Counted from the stretch's first letter, positions 50,938 through 61,674 are shown. The stretch: DNA of 64,000 nt from Capsaspora owczarzaki ATCC 30864 (GCF_000151315.2 NW_011887293.1:1482258-1546257); one strand, 5' to 3'. Made by a program: numbers and translations. The notes: generated from the sequence alone by a model not told the origin.

Positions 50938-53119
50938 TTAGAGGATGAAAGCCACCGAACTCGCCTGGCACGCCGGTGCAGAGGGAATGGTCTCGGAGGA
51001 CGAGGGGACCTGACTAGCACGCGGCTTGACTTGAACTGATGCCTCCAAAGACATTCGAGGCAAGATGGTGTTGACAAAGCCATAAAACGAGAGACTGTTC
51101 CCACTCAATACGGCATACTTGATGGGCACCGGGTAAGACAGGCAGGCAAGTTCCTGCAACCGAGAGAAAGAAGGCGGGGGATCGCTGTATCTGCAGCATG
51201 GCCAACGCAGTCAGTTCACGAGCCGCAGCAGACACCACGACCACAAAAAATAAAAAACATAGCTCGCCACACACGTACTTGCATACTACAACACGAAAGT
51301 CTGGTGCTCCAGGCGCACTCTTTCGGAAGGCTTGTTGCGGCTTGTACACATCGAACTGAATAAAGTGCAAACGGGTGTCGGCAAATCCCAGAATTTTGCG
51401 ACGCTGGTTGTCCGTCAGATTCGATGCGGTAGACGGCCGCGTTCCGACCAAGCTGAACGGGTGCCGAGACTGAACGAGCGCAGCTTGCTTGAGTGCGTCG
51501 GCCAGTGACGCACCGCTTGCAAATGTGGCGGGGGACAGGAGGGGCTGAGTTGGACCACGCTTTTCGGTGCTCGGTGCCCGCTCTGGGACACCAAAGGCAA
51601 TGGTTTTGTCAAAGACAGACTGATCACTTTTGGTCAGTTCTTCTCGTGTGCGGGGCTGGACGTTGGCTGCCGCTGGTGTTTCTGGGGTGAGGGAATCAAT
51701 CAAGGAGCTCTTAACTGGATGGGAGAAGCGACGAACGACATAGCCCAACCGCTTCAGGTGAATAAAAAGCTAGAGCACATCGTGCATGCCAGACGAGGAA
51801 AAGCCAAGGCAAACAATGAGAACCAAGAACAGAGACACACACAAAACCAAAACAACAACAACAACAACAACAACCAGAAAAAAAAATCAAAAAACCAAAA
51901 AAAAACCAAAAAAAAAAAAGGCGCTTGACTATTACCTGCAGCGTTTCCATGGCAAGCTCTCCGTGGCATAATACGGCAATTGCTTCTTGAACAGATAATC
52001 GACGGCCTTCGTGTACAATATCGATTCGCCCTCGATCTAGCAAGTAGATTGCTTCCTCGGGCATGAGAACAACATTGCTGCCATACGTGTAGCCTTGTGA
52101 AATCATGTGATTGCCGCGTTGCAGAGTCACAACGCATACCACTCGATTGTCTTCAAGCTGGGTCCGGCATAGAGATCTGTCGTTAATTGCAAATTCACCA
52201 GTGCAAAAACAAAAAAAAAAATGGATTGAGTGACAAGCAAAGGCAACCAAACCACATCAAATGTACCCTGTCATGGCACAGCACAATAACAGACGAGCGC
52301 ACAATACGCATACCTTGTGTAAAACCGATCTTTTGCGAGCTGTCGCTTGTAATCAAAGTACGAGAGTCGCAGGCTAGCAAACTGCTTCATCGATCCATCG
52401 CGAGCAGCAAACTTTTCGCCGAGCTTTCTTGAGTGTGGCCGCAGCAGGTTGAGATAAGAATTGCGCGGATTGGCGAGCTGGGTGCGAAACTGAGCGGCGT
52501 CGGCAGGCGACAGCATTTCGTCCACGAGTCGCATGCGATCCACCTCGTCCACCGCTTCGTCCGTCAGCGCACTTGGAGTACATTCTTGACGCTGCTCCTT
52601 CTCTTTCCGACGCGACGCTGGTCGTGGAGCAGTCCTTGGGTCCGAGTGGACGACCATTGGAGTAGAGGTCTGCGCTGGACCGCCTTGCTCGTCCGCTGTG
52701 TCGGCCTCGGGCACACTTGCAAGCGAGCAGTGCGCTGCTGTGTCTGCTGTGTCTGCTGTGTCTGCTGGCTCGTTGATGCGCACCCGCTTGACTCGTGCAC
52801 TGTGCGCCTCCTCCTCGTCCTGGCTCGCCAATGTCAGTCCAGCAGCGCCAGACGTTGCTCCTCGGTTGCCTGCGTCGTCTGCGCTGGGCACGAACGCGGC
52901 TGGCTGGCTCGCTCTGTTTGTTTTGTGCAATACAACATCACTCAGTTCATCACGCAATGGCACGACAGTTGGATGGATGGCTGACAATCATCCTCTTGGT
53001 GGGGCTTACGGCGAGTCGTAACCGATCGCGGCATTCGCAGCAGCAATCGCGGCAGTCGTCGCTTCCGTCGGCGGTGCAAGATTCTCGCCCATCACACTCG
53101 CACTGCGCTTGAGCGGCAT
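50938..53119 (-). CDS. TSEN54: tRNA-splicing endonuclease subunit Sen54
   Basis: TSEN54 is a structural subunit of the nuclear tetrameric endonuclease that cuts introns out of pre-tRNA. Exons 53010-53119, 52314-52913, 51936-52176, 51287-51769 and 50938-51153 give 549 residues (human 526). Key blocks: PEEAIYLLDRGRIDIVHEGR, LSVQEAIAVL and FIHLKRLGYVVRRF, equivalent to human HPEEALYLLE, LSIQEAYQLL and FSHLKRLGYVVRRF. After a variable linker comes the C-terminal nuclease-like fold: LHFIQFDVYKPQQAFRK and the ending KYAVLSGNSLSFYGFVN. The linker and the 200-residue N-terminal exon 2 are low complexity with an AlaAspThr repeat. The exon 4 donor was chosen for phase; GTAGTA six bases away is a possible alternative. 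Confidence 0.92.
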
Positions 53120-54884
53120 TGTCACAAACCCGCACAAGACAGCAACAGTGAGTGTGACGGAGGACTGACCACAAAAAAAAAAAAAAAAAAAAAAAAAGAC
53201 AGTAAAACTGAGACTGAGACTGACACTGAACTTGGATTTCACTGCTCCCTCAGGTTCGGAGCTGAAGCACACTTGTTTGAGTTGACGGCGTAGCTGAGAG
53301 GCCGAGTGACAGATTGAACTGGGTGTTGTTTTTTTTTTTGTTTTTTTTGGTTTTGTTTTTTTTTTTTGGTTTTTTTTTTTTTTGGTTTTTTGTTTTTTTG
53401 GGCAAGATTGAGCTGCGGCGTGGTATGTGTATGAGTGTGGTCGGGTTTCTGACAGACGCCAAGTATTGAAGACGATAAATCATGCGTAAATATCACGAGA
53501 AATTGCTGCTGTTGAAGCCAGGGACGCGCACAATCAAAACGATCGAATTTCACGATGGAAAATTGTTGTCCAAAGTTCTGCAGACCGAACGTTCTCACTG
53601 GGTCGGTGTTCTGCCAACTTCCGGATGCTTGGGTTTGCTTGTTTCATGGATCCGCTTCAACGGCGGTTGCGCACTTGGTGCAGATGCACCGCTGAAATCA
53701 ACCCCAATCTTCAGACATGAAAACAAAAGTGAGCTCAAATCGGTCACTTCCCTTACTTGTACCGCTGGCAGTCTTGCGGCACTCGGTCCTCGCTGCACAC
53801 CAATGCGTGTCAAAAATCATTCAAATGTAATACAAGTGAACGCTGACGTCAAGCGTGCGGTGTGCGCTGAAAAACGAGCGTTGATCGGTTGTTGCGTTGT
53901 TTGCAACGATGGGTGTCACTTCCGCGAGCTTGATCCCGGCCTGTGATAAAAATTTGAAGTATGGTGATTAGCGCATTCATTGTCGTGCAGTTATGCTCAA
54001 AAAGTGTCGCAGAAATTTCAGTCCAGTGGTAGTAGCACCGTGGAAACCTAGCGCTCAAAGAACGCCTGCGGCCGACTTCATGTTTCGCCACAGTGGAAAA
54101 TTTTTTTCCGAATTTCGGAAGAAAATACGCCGAATTTTGGTCAAACAGTTTTTTCCACTCCATCTAGTATTATTCAAAGCAACGAGCGGGGCAAAAGAGG
54201 CCAATGCAGCGACAGGACAGGCAATAACAGGAAACGAGTGAGCTTGTTCTCACCGTTTGCGTGTCTTTTCGCGGTGTTTCGTGCTTCTTTTCTCGACTTG
54301 TAGTATTCTGAGATATAATGACATATTGTCCAATCGAGATACGCGCGATTGGAGGAGGATGAGAAAGTGTAGTTTTTAAACTGCAGAAATGCAGTAGCTG
54401 GATTGTTCGTGATTTTTTTTTTTGCTTTAGTTTGGGCTGCTTGCTTATTTGTGAGACGTGCTACTGAGGGTCGGATGAGGGACGATAAGTATCAGTAGGT
54501 GATGTGTTGTTCCTTTGTACGACTTGAAGAGAGCCTTGATTGTCAGCAGCAAGGAGCAAATGGCAAACAGCAGCAGCAGCAAATCCAGCGTAAAGAACGG
54601 CTGGACGGTGGTGTCGGCCACTTGCTTGCTGACCAACAAAACAAAACAAAACAAACAAAACAAAACAAAACAAACAAACAAACAAAAAAAACCAAACAAG
54701 CAAACCAAAGCTTCGCCTTCCCAGTTTCCAATCCTTGCATTCCATCGAAATGGACAATTGCAAGCAAACACAAAGATGAGGAGGAGATAGAGAGTAGAAT
54801 GACGCTTTGAAACGAACCTGGTTTTGTTTTTCATTTCAGTGCTTTTTTGTTTCTTCTTCTCTCAGCAATATTGTCGTATCAGAG
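53120..54884. other. Gene-poor stretch with T-rich low complexity
   Basis: Beyond the TSEN54 start the sequence changes to repeats and AT-rich DNA. It holds A and T/G low-complexity runs at 53173-53197 and 53328-53400, and an AC-rich AAACAAAAC patch at 54637-54690. One ORF (53482-53946) is listed separately. No other gene is recognised. Confidence 0.5.
53482..53946 (+). CDS. Doubtful hypothetical ORF, 154 codons
   Basis: The frame from ATG 53482 encodes a mixed-composition protein with a Cys cluster near the end (CCVVCNDGC). There is no recognised domain, no intron signals that help and no homologue I know. Its composition is closer to random intergenic sequence than the neighbouring genes. 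I list it only because it is the longest open frame in the gap. Confidence 0.15.
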   Translation: MRKYHEKLLLLKPGTRTIKTIEFHDGKLLSKVLQTERSHWVGVLPTSGCLGLLVSWIRFNGGCALGADAPLKSTPIFRHENKSELKSVTSLTCTAGSLAALGPRCTPMRVKNHSNVIQVNADVKRAVCAEKRALIGCCVVCNDGCHFRELDPGL

Positions 54885-55914
54885 TAGAGAGGCGTCTCTA
54901 ATTCCGAACAGAATTTTTTGACTGGGCCACCATTACGCCCCTGATTTTAATTCCGAACAAGAGTGTTTTTGAGCCACTAGTCGATGTAGAAGCCTCTAAT
55001 CCGCTTCCCCGCTTGAAACTATAGTAAACCCAGTCTTTTTTATCGATGGAGGTAGAGACCGAGGCGGCAGAGTTGTGCTGCGAGTGTCGGTGCAGACAGT
55101 GACTGCTGGTCCTGTGGGAGGAAATGCGCAATGAGCAGCACAGCAGCCCAGGACAGCTCCTGTGCCATTTCCGGCGCCAATAATGATACAGATGGGAGTA
55201 TGTGGGACGATGCTGATCATAGAGTCGTGCACGTGCGGCGCAGTGACACACAGAGCGGCAGCGACGGGGCATTCACTCGAGCCCGATCCATCGTGGAAAA
55301 TTTTCGCATGTGCGTCCAGCCCGCGATTATGCACAATCACGAAGACGATGTATGCGATTGCATTTCACAACGAGCGGGGCTCGAAACCTCGATTCAGGCT
55401 GGGCACGCACCGTCTCGACTGATGAACTTGTCAACGCGTTGACTTTGCTCCTGCAGTGCAACCATCGCCCCCGCCTGTTCATAGAATAAACAAACATGTT
55501 GCATGTATCACTTTCCGCGCAAAAGGAGGCGGCTAGGACCGCGTCTGCTCGCGAGATGCACTTTCGGGCTTTTCAGGCCATTTGGTTGTTCAACGGGCCT
55601 GCAGCCGCCCCGGCGATGTTCCATGCCCTCTCTTTGCTACCAGTCGGAGAGTCTAGGTTGATGTCACATGCCAGTAGGGCGAGGGGCCCGCTCAGATGAG
55701 TATGGGCGCGTCCACTAGCGAAATGCTTTTAATTCCGAACACGCGTAATGCATGTCCAGCAAAACGAGCCAAACTGACGACCGGCGCCCTGCCGACCCGA
55801 GACGTGCGATCAACCCCTCCGTCTAACCATAGTATCACTAAACCATATCGTATGTATTACTATCGAAACAAGGCAGCGAAATAGGTTTTGTTCGGAATTA
55901 GAAGCACCCCCTCT
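54885..55914. mobile_element. Possible DNA transposon or MITE with TCTAATTCCGAACA ends
   Basis: The 14 bases TCTAATTCCGAACA occur at 54897-54910 and inverted at 55889-55902, about 1 kb apart, with weaker similarity extending outward through GAG/GGG-type bases. Two further direct copies of TTTTAATTCCGAACA lie inside, ending at 54959 and 55741, like subterminal repeats. No transposase is visible; internal frames (54996-55340 minus, 55131-55442 plus) have no recognised motif. I cannot define a target-site duplication, so the outer boundaries are approximate. Confidence 0.4.
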
Positions 55915-57625
55915 ATGACCCAGAGACAGCGCGAGTTGCATGACAAAGAGCTCTAGTAAGATAAGCATGCGTACTGACGAAATGGAGGCTCGAAAAGATG
56001 GATGATGCGAGCATATTCTGGTGTATTTGGATGCTTTTGGATAGTTGTCATTGCGCATTTTGTATCAATCAATCGACGTTACCTGGCCAATAGCTCTAAG
56101 CCCCATCCCGTGGGAATCGGAGTCGTCTCACATAGTGCGCAATCAACGAGGGCCACCTGACGTCGGTTGGATGTGATCGGTGATGGTGAGGTGGACTCTG
56201 GCACTCGGCCGCTGATGCTGTGGCGGTCGAAGGAAGTGCAGGTCCACGCGGTCTCGTGCTGCTTGGTCCGAGCCGTGTTCCAAGTAGCAGGCCTCGCGCG
56301 CCAGCCGCGAGATGAACAAGTGTAGTCAAGTCGCCCAAGAGCGTAGACGCGTGAAGACGTCGACGCGCCTCGAGGTCAGCCATTTCTGGGGCAAGATTGG
56401 AAGAAGCCATGTGGGTTTTCCACCAACGCGGTCGGTCATGGAAGGACAAGTCGTTCGAAGGAATTGCCATGCCTGGTTGGTCTCCATAACACTGGGACTA
56501 GAAGGTCCAACGGAAAGGTGCTGGAGAGCCAGAGCTGGGATTGAAGAAGGCTGTGAACATGTACACGTGCGTTTGGCTGTTGAGACGCAAGGTGCTCTTC
56601 GCATGAACAAGTTAGGCGGTCTCTACCTCTTGAGTCAAGGAACAAGCTTGTTGGTTCATATTACTATCCCCCGAAAAAGTTCGTGAAGAATGGTAGTTCA
56701 CTATGTTCCGGCACCCATGCCCCACCCTCTCCCCCTACAGTAGTTGTCAGACCTTGTGCACATACAAAATACACTGTCATTTGGAAGATTGAGCTCCGTC
56801 AGAGAAGGAGGGAGGCCGAAAAGAAGAAGTTTTGGCAATTTTGTTTCACGAAAAATTTGCCACTTTTCAATCAATTCATGCTTTCCACCACCAGAATCAC
56901 GTCATTCCACTCCACCCTCTACCTGCACATTGCACAAGTGCTTAGGATCACTTCCAAAACCCAACAAGGCGTGTTTGGTGCCGTTGATGGAGGGAAGGCC
57001 GGGCCCTGGGATCATGTGTGTTAACGTGAATGCTCGATGAGAGTACAGCGTCTCTCGGCCCGCCATCGCCGCCCAGATTGGTCTGAAGTACCGAAGAATG
57101 TTCAGGTACACTCGTGTGTACATGGACGGCGGCAGGTTTGCAACCAAGCCGAGCTTCGGCTGAAAACTCGAGGTTACGGCCCCTTTGTCCAGCTCAATTT
57201 CAGTCCGGAGAGTCCCCCATTGCCTCTGAGATCGCCGCTTTTACCCTCAAAATGACGACGATGATGTCATCTACAGCTTATGCTCAAAAGGAACTGGGTA
57301 GGCGGGGGTTCAAGTACCGAGTCAAGTGCGAAAAGTCGCGGTGTTAGGTATCTAACCAATTTGCCCATGTCAACTTCGACGAGTTGACATTGTACCTTTT
57401 TAGGTCAGTTGGTTTTGGGAGGGCAAACTCAATCCCTAACAAGTATTTGTGTGTGTTTTGTCAGGCTGGTGTAACGATGGGGAAGTTGTTTTTGGTTCTG
57501 TGCGGTGTAGCCGCAATACCGTATTCAGCACAGTGGAGGTCTGTCGGAGATGGAGTAGAGTGGCATGCCAGTGGGGCATGACATTGCACTGACTCTGACA
57601 GCCGGTGGTAGTTAATGAGGAAGTA
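55915..57625. other. Unassigned decayed sequence
   Basis: Short frames only. The longest are 124 codons at 56096-56470 (minus) and 56312-56686 (plus), which overlap each other and show no family motif. A translated fragment near 57070-57150 reads as a plausible beta-strand peptide with stops, suggesting old coding remnants. Nothing can be named. Confidence 0.4.
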
Positions 57626-59234
57626 GTTAATCGCTGAAGCACTCAAAGTGAACACGACGCTGATGAATATGAGTGGATGGCTTCAGCCAAGGACATTAAT
57701 TGTGGCTGGCTCACTATTGGAGGAGATGAACAGTCTGGATGAGAATCAGATTGGAGAAACTGGAGCGCGGGCGATTGCCGAGACACTCAAAGTCAAACAC
57801 GCTGACTTGGCTCAAGTAAGGTCTCTCACTATGGCTGATGCATCTGAGTGGGTGATCCAGCAGAGGGCATTCAGAGTGCTCAGTGGTGAATGGGACGGAC
57901 AGGCTGAACCGGAATTGCATTGGCGAAGATGGTGCGCGGGCGATTGCTGATGCACTCAAAGTGAACTCGACATTGCGGTGTTTTTTGTAAGGCGTATCAC
58001 TTTCCACTGATGCTTGTGCAGGTGTGATCCAGTAGATTGAATTCAGAGTGCTCACGAATGGAGAGAATGGACAGGCTTAAGCAGAATCAGATTGGTGATG
58101 CTGGAGGGCAGGCAATCGCTGAAGCACTCAAGGTCAACACAAGGCTGACTGACCTCTTGTAAAGCATCTCATTTTACTGATGCTTGTGAGTGGATGATTC
58201 AGCAGAGGGTGCACAGAGTGCGCACTGATTGTGTGGACTAGTTTGAATGAGAATGAGATTGGCAATGCGGGAGCGCGCACTCAAGGTGAACTCGACGATG
58301 TCCCGGCTCTAGTAAGACAGCTATCCCTCATAGTTCCAATTGGCGCAGAGAGCTAGCTGATGGATGGAACGCACAGTTTGGAAGACCATCTGATTGGCGA
58401 TGCTGGAGCCCAGGCGATTACCGAAGCGTTCAAGATGAACCCGAAGCTTGTGAATGTTTTGTACGGTGTCACGCGCTTTGACTATGAGCCAGGGTCATCC
58501 ACACACCCTGCTCACTCACTCGCGTTGCTCAACAGTCTAATGCGGAATAATGTCATTAGCAATACTTGCTCTCAAGCAATCAGCAAACGCACAGCCAGCC
58601 CTGCGCAAGTTAAGTTGTCCTTGCCAATCGAGGCCATTGAAGCTCCAATGAGCTGCTTCCAACCAATGGAGTGCGCTTTCCAATTGCTCATTTATGGTGC
58701 TTGTTCGTTGGCAGCGTTTACGACCAGATTAACCCTCTTGCACTCTCCTTACTTCCACGCCTCGCAACCGCTGACGACCTTCAGACCGTATTTTGCTTGC
58801 TGACCAGCGGACCGGCGCTAGAGGATCAGTCTACATTTCTACCAGCATTACCAGCCGAGATTGCCGACATCATTATGGACGAAGCGCAATACTGGCAAGG
58901 CGTGCAGCACATCAAGCGATGCCAGTTTGATGATGACTCCCTCGAGCATATTCTGAAAGTCACACTGCCTCAAGGCGTTAATGGGAATTCAATCCGTGTA
59001 AAAGCAATTCAAGCGCTTCGTGATATGGGAAACGGTTTCAACAGCAACGGCAGCAGCGGCTTTGATTTGATTGTCCGAGATGAGCAAGGTGCTGTTCGAT
59101 ACGAATGCGCTGCGGAAGCGACTATTGTCGATTCTACACTCGTATCCGCGCGCGTGGGTTGGCAAGTTCAGGTTCAACCCAGCAAGTCTGCCCGAGATGT
59201 GGTATTCGAATCGCTCGTCGTTAAATGCATGTAG
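57626..59234 (+). pseudogene. LRR-array gene, 84-base exons, probably degenerating
   Basis: Five exon-like units, each flanked by AG and GT, encode ribonuclease-inhibitor-type LRRs of the form NQIGDAGGQAIAEALKVN: 57734-57815 (82 bases), 57903-57986 (84), 58075-58158 (84), 58242-58311 (70) and 58377-58460 (84). A leading fragment lies at 57626-57669. Complete units carry 1+27 codons+2, so all introns share one phase and any unit can be skipped in frame. The last unit joins in phase to a terminal exon 58715-59234 (VYDQINPLALSLL...; LPAEIADIIMDEAQYW; stop TAG 59232). The 70-base unit lacks 14 bases and breaks frame unless skipped; unit 1 is two bases short, though a GT five bases on would restore frame. 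No start exon is found. Such LRRs occur in NLR-like and regulatory proteins. The C-terminal domain is unrecognised. Confidence 0.65.
57734..58460 (+). repeat. Tandem LRR exon-plus-intron units, period about 170 bases
   Basis: Exon and intron were duplicated together. Introns 57816-57902, 57987-58074, 58159-58241 and 58312-58376 share motifs such as a GATGCTTGTG/GATGCATCTG core followed by GAGTGGATGATTCAGCAGAGG-like sequence. That proves unit duplication and not convergent repeats. Confidence 0.8.
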
Positions 59235-59251
59235 AGTACCTGTGTCATACT

Positions 59252-59297
59252 ATCAGGACTCGCAGGGTTCTTTGCGAAGAGGACTCGGCGTTGATGT
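59252..59297 (+). repeat. Degenerate direct repeat, copy 1 (partner at 61379-61444)
   Basis: Shares a TCAGGACxCGCAGG start and a perfect GACTCGGCGTTGATGT end (59282-59297 and 61429-61444) with the second copy, which has about 20 extra bases in the middle. Copy 1 lies just after the LRR gene stop, so the pair may be the 3' ends of two related gene copies, or flanks of the sequence between them. Confidence 0.6.
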
Positions 59298-59674
59298 AGT
59301 CGTCTGGAATTGGAATGGCAGCTCAGTGCTTTCAAATTTTTTTAAACCGATGTGTATTTGTATTTACCAGTACTCACGCCGTCATAACAACAAAAGTTCG
59401 CTGGGCGCCGTTGGTATTGGCGTACGCAGCTCTAGTCAAACATGTTGATCGTCACAGAGGACGAGAATCAGCTTTTGGAGGGTCGAGTCGGGCTCGATTG
59501 CGAGTGCGTTGGGCTAGTCATGAGTTCTTTATTTTTGCGGCACGTGAAGGTGTCTTGCCTCGCGATTGAGAACAAGGCTTCGGAAGTGCGCAACGGCATG
59601 AGTCGGGTGGATGGTTGCGTGGTCGAAGCGAGCTCGGCACCGCAACGTCCAGAGTGACCATCTGGCCAGGTGGA

Positions 59675-60715
59675 TCAAGATGGTGAGACACGAGCGGGAG
59701 TGGTCGTGCTTCTTGTCCACAATGAGTAGTTCGTATCGGTGTGTGCGCCAAGGTCCGAGCATTTTGAAGTCGTCATGCCCGGGAACCAAAAGCCGTGAGC
59801 GCGCTTGAAGATCGTCTTTGCTTCGTCCCACACTGCTTCCGCGAGTGGGCATTCCACGATCATGTGAGGCCAAGTCTCCTCTTTGCCTGGTCTTCGGCAG
59901 TGTGGGCAGTCGAGTTCGCCTGAGTTGAGTTTGCTTTTTGCTGTTTCGGGGTCTTTTCGGCGGAGATACGACGCGGCGTGGCAGCCCAGCCACTCCGTGT
60001 CGTCCGCGATTCTCCATAGCAGTGCGCTTTATTTGCGCTCCACCAGCGGGGAGCAAGACAGTTTGGCAATGTAGACCCATTGCTCCGGGAGCCTTCTCCA
60101 GCTAGCGAGCTGCTTGGGCTCGGGCCTCGCTTTGGTGAGCAGCTTATGGAGCTTCTTGATCCGCAGTCCTGGCGCCGACACGAGCATGGGCGTGTGGTTG
60201 GCTCCTTTTCGGCCCTTCAGGATGATGCGTGTTGGGCTGATGTCGAGTTCGGTCAACAAGCCGATGAGCCGGTGTTGTTTGTTTCGTTTGATGACTACGG
60301 CTTCTTGGATTTCGAGTGGGTCTACGACTTTGGCCTGTTCAGGCATTTGGTCGATGGTGCCATCCTCGTGAACGTGGTGCGGTTGCCCGAAAAGCTCTTT
60401 CTTGTCGTCCTGGATGAGCTCGAGATGGAAGCTGCGTAGGACTCCGTCTGGCGTCTTTCCCCAGCGTAGTGCCGGTTCAGGGCCTTCGTGCTCCAGCAGT
60501 TGGTCGAGCTGCAACTGTGGGATGAGCTTCGCGTGGGCCCATTGGGCGGCCTTGCGAGCGTCTGGGTGGCTGATGCCGCTCTCGATTTCAGGCTTTGTCC
60601 GGTATCGCTCTTCGTCCCCATCAATGGTCCTGAGATGGTGGACGTAGCAGTATCCCGAGTTGGCGAGGATTTCGCTGCTTGTCGTTTGTTTGTACTTGCC
60701 GCCGACCGTTGGCAC
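59675..60715 (-). mobile_element. 3' fragment of a non-LTR retrotransposon ORF2, one in-frame stop
   Basis: A single minus-strand frame runs from 60715 to 59675, interrupted only by TAA at 60029-60031. Downstream of that stop it reads ALLWRIADDTEWLGCHAASYL then CPHCRRPGKEETWPHMIVECPLAEAVWDEA, the zinc-binding zf-RVT module found at the C-terminus of many LINE reverse transcriptases (CxxC, HxxxxC). The 228 codons before the stop fit the connection region of such polymerases but lack the catalytic palm, so the copy is 5'-truncated. It is inserted, or survives, between the two direct-repeat copies. It is inactive. Confidence 0.7.
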
Positions 60716-60779
60716 CTAGAGGGGCGTCGTGCTCGGGCGAGTGTGGGTTGCAGGCAACACGGATCGAGGGCGAACAGCC

Positions 60780-61123
60780 GAGCTCGAACAGATGATCAGC
60801 CGACCTGAGCCACAAGCAGGAGGTGCAAAGATACTTCGGCCTTCAACGGCTGGTAGGCGCTGGCCCTCCGCTGCCCATCACCACGTCACTATTCTGGCAC
60901 AAGGCACTGAGGTTAGGTTTCCAGTCCGGGATCCTAACAATCCGCAAGGACCGCGTTCCGCGTGGTTAGCGGTATTGTCACTCCTTACGACAGTGTGCTA
61001 TCCCAGCGCCAGCCGGCTATTTGTGAGTGAGCCGCAATGGCTAGCAACATGTCTTTCGTGGTGTCTAGGTACGGAATCCCTGATCTTTCCAGCATCGACT
61101 CGGCTGATCATCTGTTCGAGCTC
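60780..61123. repeat. Perfect 24-base inverted repeat, arms 296 bases apart
   Basis: 60780-60803 is the exact reverse complement of 61100-61123. Translated outward, both arms encode Glu-Leu-Glu-Gln-Met-Ile-Ser-Arg, so they may be pieces of one coding sequence that was copied in opposite orientation. Confidence 0.8.
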
Positions 61124-61378
61124 CTCTGTGAGTTCTTGAGCACTCCTCATGCATGTCTTTTTTGGTGTTATTGACGATTCGACGGTCTCATATCCGACGT
61201 TCTTTTTTCTTTGTTGTTCTATAATAAAGCTTGAAACGGGGAAAAGAAGTGATCTGGATTGACTCGACCAAAGTGTCAAAGTCAGCTTGCCCTCTACCCG
61301 TGTGTTAACCAAAACCGCACATTATCAGCTGTTGATCGCTGGTACTGGCAAACTGTCATGCTCGTGACAACAAATGTG

Positions 61379-61444
61379 TCAGGACCCGCAGGCTCTGCGG
61401 TCCCGGCTGGGTCGCTCTTTGCTAAGAAGACTCGGCGTTGATGT
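61379..61444 (+). repeat. Degenerate direct repeat, copy 2
   Basis: Partner of 59252-59297; see that entry. The final 16 bases are identical between copies. This copy contains an extra GC-rich insert of about 20 bases. Confidence 0.6.
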
Positions 61445-61595
61445 CTTTGTATTGTTTGCATGCATTTGGAATTCAAACACACTTTTCTACAACAACATTG
61501 CCTGGCTAACCCTACCAAGGTCTTACAAAATGGACAATAATGAACATCGATCCAATCTGCATTGGTCACCAGTTTTACCCAGCAACTCACTCGTC

Positions 61596-61668
61596 GCTCC
61601 CATAGCTCAATTGGCAGAGCGCGACACTAGTAATGTCGAGGTAGCGTGTTCGATTCACGCTGGGTGCA
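61596..61668 (+). tRNA. tRNA-Thr (anticodon AGT)
   Basis: A 73-base cloverleaf with no intron. The acceptor stem is GCTCCCA with TGGGTGC (one T-T mismatch at pair 3), the D arm GCTC/GAGC with loop AATTGGCA, and the anticodon stem CGACA/TGTCG with loop CTAGTAA, so the anticodon is AGT. The variable loop is AGGTA, the T arm GCGTG/CACGC with loop TTCGATT, and the discriminator A. The internal promoters are intact (A box TAGCTCAATTGG, B box GTTCGATTC). The anticodon A would be edited to inosine and read ACU, ACC and ACA. A T7 terminator follows within seven bases. Confidence 0.93.
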
Positions 61669-61674
61669 TATGCC

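Noticed and set aside
53980-54070. A possible second tRNA or tRNA-like sequence
   Set aside because: There is a TAGTAGCACCGTGG-like stretch but no B box and no cloverleaf could be folded.
57734-58460. CRISPR-like array
   Set aside because: The regular spacing comes from LRR exons and introns in a eukaryotic gene; the repeats are coding and there are no unique spacers.
61294-61590. A 98-codon minus-strand ORF near the tRNA
   Set aside because: It covers the degenerate direct repeat and ends before the tRNA; the Cys-rich look is not a known motif.
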